Shown here: positions 59,854-64,000 of the stretch, one piece after another
Layout: each line of letters starts with the position of its first letter
How positions within the stretch are numbered: the first letter of the stretch is position 1
Assembly: GCF_001487145.1 (NCBI RefSeq)
Contig: NZ_LN913016.1
Span: 496,001-560,000 of the forward strand
Origin: Anaerococcus rubeinfantis
Lineage (GTDB): Bacteria; Bacillota; Clostridia; Tissierellales; Peptoniphilaceae
Direction of reading: 5' to 3'
DNA: 64,000 nucleotides
Notes under the pieces: generated by a model
Databases searched by the model: none
Told to the model about the DNA's origin: nothing
Seen by the model: only the letters and a program-made list of their open reading frames with translations
Position numbers and translations under genes: made by a program

Positions 59854-62262
59854 ATGAGAGAATATAATCCAAATGCCATTGAAAAAAAATGGCAAGAAAA
59901 ATGGGATGAAAATGAGACATTTAAATCAGAACTTGATAAAAATAAGAAAAAATTCTACCCACTTGTAGAATTTCCTTACCCATCAGGCCAAGGACTTCAC
60001 GTGGGTCACCCAAGACCATACACAGCTTTGGATATTGTTGCGAGAAAGAGAAGACTTCAAGGCGAGAATGTAATTTATCCAATGGGCTGGGATGCTTTTG
60101 GGCTTCCTACAGAAAATTATGCTATAAAAAATCATATACATCCTGCAATTGTAACTAGGGATAATATTAAAAATTTCAAGGCTCAAATGAAATCAATTGG
60201 ATTTTCATTTGATTGGTCAAAAGAAGTAAATACAACTGATCCAAATTATTACAAATGGACTCAATGGATTTTCATTCAACTATATAAAAATGGACTTGCT
60301 TATAAAAAAGAAATGCCAGTAAACTGGTGTCCATCTTGTAAGGTTGGTCTTGCAAATGAAGAAGTTGTTGATGGAAAATGTGAAAGATGTGGATCTGAAG
60401 TTACTCACAAAGTTAAAAATCAATGGATGCTAAAAATCACAGAATATGCCGATAGACTTATTGATGATTTGGATGAAGTTGATTATGAAGAAAAAATAAA
60501 AACTCAACAAAAAAATTGGATTGGAAGAAGTCATGGTGCAGAAATAAACTTTTCTTTAAAAGACAAAGATTATAAATTAAATGTCTACACAACAAGACCT
60601 GATACAATTTTTGGGGCAACATATATGGTAATTGCACCAGAACATCCAATGCTTGAAGAATTTAAAGATGAAATTAAAAATTTAAATGATGTAAAAGAAT
60701 ATCAAGATTTTGCAAAGAAAAAATCTGATTTTGAAAGAAGTGAGCTTACAAAGGAAAAAACTGGTGTAAAACTTGATGGAATTTCTGCAATAAATCCTGT
60801 AAATGGAAAAGAAATTCCAATTTGGATTTCAGATTATGTTTTAATTTCATATGGAACTGGAGCTATAATGGCAGTTCCTGCTCATGATGAAAGAGATTTT
60901 GAATTTGCACAAAAATTTGAGATGCCAATTATTCCTGTAATTGATACAGGCGATGAAGATTTGCCAACAACTTCAATCGATAAGGGACTTTTGATAAATT
61001 CAGATTTCTTAAATGGGCTAACTGTAGAAGATGCTAAAAAGAAAATGATAGAATTTGTTGAAGAAAAAAATCTTGGTTCTGCTAAGGTAAATTATAAATT
61101 AAGAGATTGGGTATTTTCTAGACAAAGATATTGGGGAGAACCAATCCCAATGATTTATTGTGAAGAGCACGGATGGGTTGCTGAAAAGGAAGAAAATCTT
61201 CCAATAAAATTACCAGATGTTGATTCTTATGAAGTAACAGATGATGGTGAAAGTCCACTTTCAAAAATTGATGAATTTGTAAATACTACTTGTCCAATTT
61301 GTGGAAAGCCTGCAAAAAGAGAAACTGACACCATGCCACAATGGGCTGGATCTTCTTGGTATTATTTAAGATATACAGATCCAAATAATAATGAAGATCT
61401 TGCAAGTAAGGAAAGTTTAGATTATTATACACCAGTTGATTGGTACAATGGGGGAATGGAACATACAACTCTTCACTTATTATATTCAAGATTTTGGCAC
61501 AAATTTTTATATGATATAGGAAAAGTTCCTACAAAAGAACCATATCTAAAAAGAACTTCTCACGGAATGATTTTGGGAGAAGACCATCAAAAAATGTCAA
61601 AATCCAGAGGAAATGTTGTAAATCCTGATGATATTGTAAGAGATTATGGGGCAGATACTTTAAGATGTTATGAAATGTTTATTGGAGATTTCAGATCAAC
61701 AGCTCCATGGTCAGATGAAGGGGTTAAAGGTTGTAGAAAATATTTGGAAAGAGTATTTAATCTTTATGATTTAGTTGAAGATGGGGATTCTTATACAAAA
61801 GAAATCGAAATTTTAATTAACCAAACAATTAAAAAAGTAAGTGAAGATTATGAATCATTAAAATATAATACAGCCATAGCAGCTCTTATGACCTTATTAA
61901 ATGAGATGAGAAATATCGGCAAAATTACCAAAAAAGATTTCAAAACTTATTTAATTTTGTTAAATCCTGTTGCTCCTCACTTAACTGAAGAATTATGGGA
62001 AGAAATTGGTTTTGAAGGTGAATTGAATGGGACAAGCTGGCCAAGTTATGATGAAAGTAAACTTGAATATGATTCAATCGAGCTTCCTGTTCAAGTAAAC
62101 GGAAAAGTTAGGGCTACAATAAAAATTTCAAAAGATGCTGATCAAGAAGATGCAGTAACAAATGCAGAAAATGATCAAAATATACAAAAATATATAGATG
62201 GTAAAGATATATTCAAGGTAATATACGTACCAGGAAAAATATTGAATTTACTTGTAAAATAA
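59854..62262 (+). CDS. leuS: Leucyl-tRNA synthetase
   Basis: The 802-residue class I synthetase has the HIGH signature in [20 protein letters not shown], followed by [20 protein letters not shown] zinc-type insertion has CPSC...CERC, the CP1 editing domain has [19 protein letters not shown], and a second pair CPICGKPA lies near residue 474. KMSKS occurs in [17 protein letters not shown] and a C-terminal domain follows. The ribosome binding site is AAGGAG. It ends the rarA-asnS-leuS unit with a strong bidirectional hairpin. No T-box is present. Confidence 0.97.
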   Translation: MREYNPNAIEKKWQEKWDENETFKSELDKNKKKFYPLVEFPYPSGQGLHVGHPRPYTALDIVARKRRLQGENVIYPMGWDAFGLPTENYAIKNHIHPAIVTRDNIKNFKAQMKSIGFSFDWSKEVNTTDPNYYKWTQWIFIQLYKNGLAYKKEMPVNWCPSCKVGLANEEVVDGKCERCGSEVTHKVKNQWMLKITEYADRLIDDLDEVDYEEKIKTQQKNWIGRSHGAEINFSLKDKDYKLNVYTTRPDTIFGATYMVIAPEHPMLEEFKDEIKNLNDVKEYQDFAKKKSDFERSELTKEKTGVKLDGISAINPVNGKEIPIWISDYVLISYGTGAIMAVPAHDERDFEFAQKFEMPIIPVIDTGDEDLPTTSIDKGLLINSDFLNGLTVEDAKKKMIEFVEEKNLGSAKVNYKLRDWVFSRQRYWGEPIPMIYCEEHGWVAEKEENLPIKLPDVDSYEVTDDGESPLSKIDEFVNTTCPICGKPAKRETDTMPQWAGSSWYYLRYTDPNNNEDLASKESLDYYTPVDWYNGGMEHTTLHLLYSRFWHKFLYDIGKVPTKEPYLKRTSHGMILGEDHQKMSKSRGNVVNPDDIVRDYGADTLRCYEMFIGDFRSTAPWSDEGVKGCRKYLERVFNLYDLVEDGDSYTKEIEILINQTIKKVSEDYESLKYNTAIAALMTLLNEMRNIGKITKKDFKTYLILLNPVAPHLTEELWEEIGFEGELNGTSWPSYDESKLEYDSIELPVQVNGKVRATIKISKDADQEDAVTNAENDQNIQKYIDGKDIFKVIYVPGKILNLLVK

Positions 62263-62265
62263 AAA

Positions 62266-62298
62266 GAAGGCTCTTGCAAATTGTTGCAAGGGCCTTTT
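62266..62298. terminator. Bidirectional terminator after leuS
   Basis: AAGGCTCTTGCAA (62267-62279) and TTGCAAGGGCCTT (62284-62296) form a 13-bp stem with one T-G pair. It lies between convergent genes; its right arm touches the stop codon of the minus-strand gene. Confidence 0.85.
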
Positions 62299-63043
62299 AA
62301 ATATGCTTAGATTTTTGAATTATTGAAATTATTTTTCTAATTTTTTCTGAAGAAGATATTTCTTCAAATGAAATTTTTTCAATTTTTTCAATAATTTCTA
62401 TATTATTTTTTGTGAAATTTTTATAGTCAGATCCTGTAATAAAATCAATGAAGAGATTTTTATCGATTTGTTCAACTGAATAAATAAAAATTCCATCTAG
62501 ATATTTTGTATTATTAAAATAAACTCCAGAATTTTCAAATTTATCTAAACCATTTATCCAAATAAAATCTTTATCCTTATTTATTTTTAGTCCCAAATCA
62601 ATAATTTTATTAAAAATTTTTAAAAAATTATCAGATTCAAAATCTTCATAAAAATTTGAAACTTTTATTTGACCATGAGTTTTTTTGATTTTTAAACTTA
62701 CTTGGTCTGTATTATAAAATCTTCTAAAAAGTGACTTAAAAATATAAAAAGTAGTGTTGTAGCTTAAGTTTTTTTCTCTTTTTTCCTTGTCTATGTAAAG
62801 CTTAACAGAAGATTTTTTGGGTTTATTTTTTATTGTGTGAACCAAATTTCCATTTATAAACTCAACATCCAAAAGTTCATTTTCAGAAATTTTTGGATTT
62901 TCGTCCAACAAATAGGAAGATTTTGGCATAAAAATACTCCTATCTAAAATAATTTTCGTATTCTCATCTTCATATTTTCTTTTTACAATATTTGCACTTA
63001 ATTGATTTATTTGTGGGTGACTAATATATAACAAATCCTTCAT
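62297..63043 (-). CDS. Degenerate AlaX-like (alanyl-tRNA editing domain) protein
   Basis: The 248-residue protein follows the layout of free-standing AlaX editing proteins. IILDRSIFMPKSSYLLDENPKI stands where active members have LDRTxFYPxGGGQpxDxGxI, then DVEFINGNLVHTIK. VKLYIDKEKREKNLSYNTTFYIF stands where the zinc motif VxLxIDWxRRxxxMxxHTAxHLL should be. N96 and Y100 replace the two histidines and the glycine loop is lost. So it is probably an inactive or repurposed editing fold. The homology call is by eye and moderate. It is transcribed alone, convergent with leuS. Confidence 0.55.
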   Translation of the reverse strand: MKDLLYISHPQINQLSANIVKRKYEDENTKIILDRSIFMPKSSYLLDENPKISENELLDVEFINGNLVHTIKNKPKKSSVKLYIDKEKREKNLSYNTTFYIFKSLFRRFYNTDQVSLKIKKTHGQIKVSNFYEDFESDNFLKIFNKIIDLGLKINKDKDFIWINGLDKFENSGVYFNNTKYLDGIFIYSVEQIDKNLFIDFITGSDYKNFTKNNIEIIEKIEKISFEEISSSEKIRKIISIIQKSKHI

Positions 63044-63097
63044 AAAATTACCTCTAAATCATTATATCATATGTTATAATAAATTCAGGAGAATCTT

Positions 63098-64000
63098 ATG
63101 AGAAAAAATCTATTTTTTTTACTTATATCATTAATTTCAGGAATTGGAATTTTCACATATTTTGAAGCTTATAATTTTTTGTTTGTGATTATAGGCTTAT
63201 TTGTATGTGGAATTTTTTCTTTCTATAAAAAATCTTCCATTTCTTTTATTTTTTTAGGATTTTCCTTAGGTATTTTTTTGGCATCTTTTTCTTTTTCTTC
63301 TTATAAACTAGATAAGTATGAGAATCAGGATTTAAATTTACTAGTTGTTGATAAAATAAAAAATCAAGATTCTTACACATATTATGTTTTGGCTAAAAAT
63401 GAGAATATAGGAGAGAAGTCTTCTTTTGTTTCTGATAAAAATTTTCAAATCGGGGATAGGATAAGGGCAAATTGTGACATTTCTTGGCCTAATTCTAACA
63501 CCAATCCTTATTTATTTTCTTATAGAAAATACCTACTTTCAAAAAAAATAAAAACTAAACTTGATATAAAATCATATGAAAAACTGGGTCAATCTTCTTC
63601 ACTATTTTTAAAAATTAAAAGAAATTTTAGGGCCTATATTGATAAAGTTTTTGGGGGAAATTTATCCAAAGAGTCTTTTTTGTTTGTAAAATCTGTAATT
63701 CTTTCAGAAAAATATGAAAAGAAAGAAGTACTTTCTAAATTGGGCCTTGTTCATATTTTGGCAATTTCAGGTCTTCACATAGACCTTCTTATGGGTCTTA
63801 TTTTATTTTTGTTAATCAAATCTAATATTTCATATAAAATCGCTTATCCAATCTCTCTTGGACTTTGCCTTTTTTATGGGTATTTGATATCTTTTCCCTT
63901 TTCGGTTATGAGGGTTTTAATAATGTATATCCTATCTTTTTTGGCCTTTTTATTTAAAAAAGGAAAAGATGTGGAGAAAAATTTAATTTTAGCCATGCTA
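63098..64000 (+). CDS. comEC: ComEC/Rec2 competence channel protein, N-terminal part (cut by window end)
   Basis: The frame is open from ATG 63098 (AGGAG 6 bases upstream) to the window edge, about 301 residues. It starts with hydrophobic segments (DUF4131-like), then an OB-like extracytoplasmic domain (ENQDLNLLVVDKI ... FQIGDRIRANCDISWP). The competence domain follows, with the hallmark LSKLGLVHILAISGLHIDLLMGLIL. ComEC forms the channel that takes single-stranded DNA into the cell. A TATAAT at 63075-63080 is a plausible -10. The rest, including the metallo-beta-lactamase domain, lies beyond the window. Confidence 0.93.
   Translation, partial: MRKNLFFLLISLISGIGIFTYFEAYNFLFVIIGLFVCGIFSFYKKSSISFIFLGFSLGIFLASFSFSSYKLDKYENQDLNLLVVDKIKNQDSYTYYVLAKNENIGEKSSFVSDKNFQIGDRIRANCDISWPNSNTNPYLFSYRKYLLSKKIKTKLDIKSYEKLGQSSSLFLKIKRNFRAYIDKVFGGNLSKESFLFVKSVILSEKYEKKEVLSKLGLVHILAISGLHIDLLMGLILFLLIKSNISYKIAYPISLGLCLFYGYLISFPFSVMRVLIMYILSFLAFLFKKGKDVEKNLILAML

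Noticed and set aside
1-64000. tRNA and rRNA genes
   Set aside because: I looked for cloverleaf-like GC-richer stretches and CCA ends in the gaps and saw none; the only clear structured RNA is the T-box. A covariance scan would be needed to be certain.

Overview
The window is chromosomal DNA of an AT-rich, low-GC Gram-positive anaerobe. Signs of this are strong AGGAGG-type ribosome binding sites, a T-box leader before valS, a long-form hibernation factor, a pyruvate phosphate dikinase with its regulatory kinase, and a compact dcw cell-wall cluster ending in ftsZ-nrdR. Gene content and protein flavour resemble Peptoniphilaceae (the Anaerococcus/Peptoniphilus/Finegoldia group); the family-level call is inference. 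I saw no rRNA, tRNA, CRISPR array, prophage or intact insertion sequence. Nearly all of the window is ordinary, tightly packed core genome.

Layout. 1-734: the tail of serS and a small membrane protein. 734-4744 (minus): four overlapping genes (5-formyl-THF cyclo-ligase, radical-SAM-like protein, YihY/BrkB membrane protein, S9 peptidase). 4858-9647: hpf, then the shikimate operon aroB-aroA-[chorismate mutase/AroE/AroK fusion]-aroQ. 9777-16120: secA-prfB, trpS and a dicarboxylate/amino-acid symporter. 16170-20073: a two-component system divergent from a thiol-redox operon (small CXXC protein, membrane polyferredoxin, TlpA-type thioredoxin lipoprotein) with a perfect palindrome between them. 20157-23601 (minus): ppsR-ppdK. 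23756-28615: T-box, valS, methyltransferase, cold-shock protein, alpha/beta hydrolase. 28654-33069: AbgA-type amidohydrolase, pcp and a two-gene ABC exporter.

33068-37451 is the most accessory-looking part. It holds a DUF1232 protein, a macro-domain protein, a 42-residue LDCC-motif protein, a roughly 215-bp nested-hairpin repeat, a WrbA-like flavoprotein, an orphan protein that looks like a HEPN domain joined to a PD-(D/E)XK-like nuclease domain, and a stress-type membrane protein. 37506-40980 (minus): a second two-component system followed by a membrane-anchored, apparently inactive S41-protease homologue. 41144-42878: GlsB-like protein, thyA (probably leaderless) and a P-loop kinase. 42922-45825 (minus): a class A penicillin-binding protein. 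46007-49379: hflX, yigZ, yebC, lgt.

49502-57010 is the dcw cluster mraZ-rsmH-ftsL-mraY-murD-murG-divIB-ftsZ-nrdR. It has a three-repeat MraZ operator but lacks ftsI, murE, murF, ftsW and ftsA at this locus. 57144-62262: rarA, asnS, leuS. 62297-63043 (minus): an AlaX-like editing-domain homologue that has lost its zinc histidines. The window ends inside comEC. Many starts were moved from the longest open frame to a codon with a proper ribosome binding site; each such case is stated in the entry.
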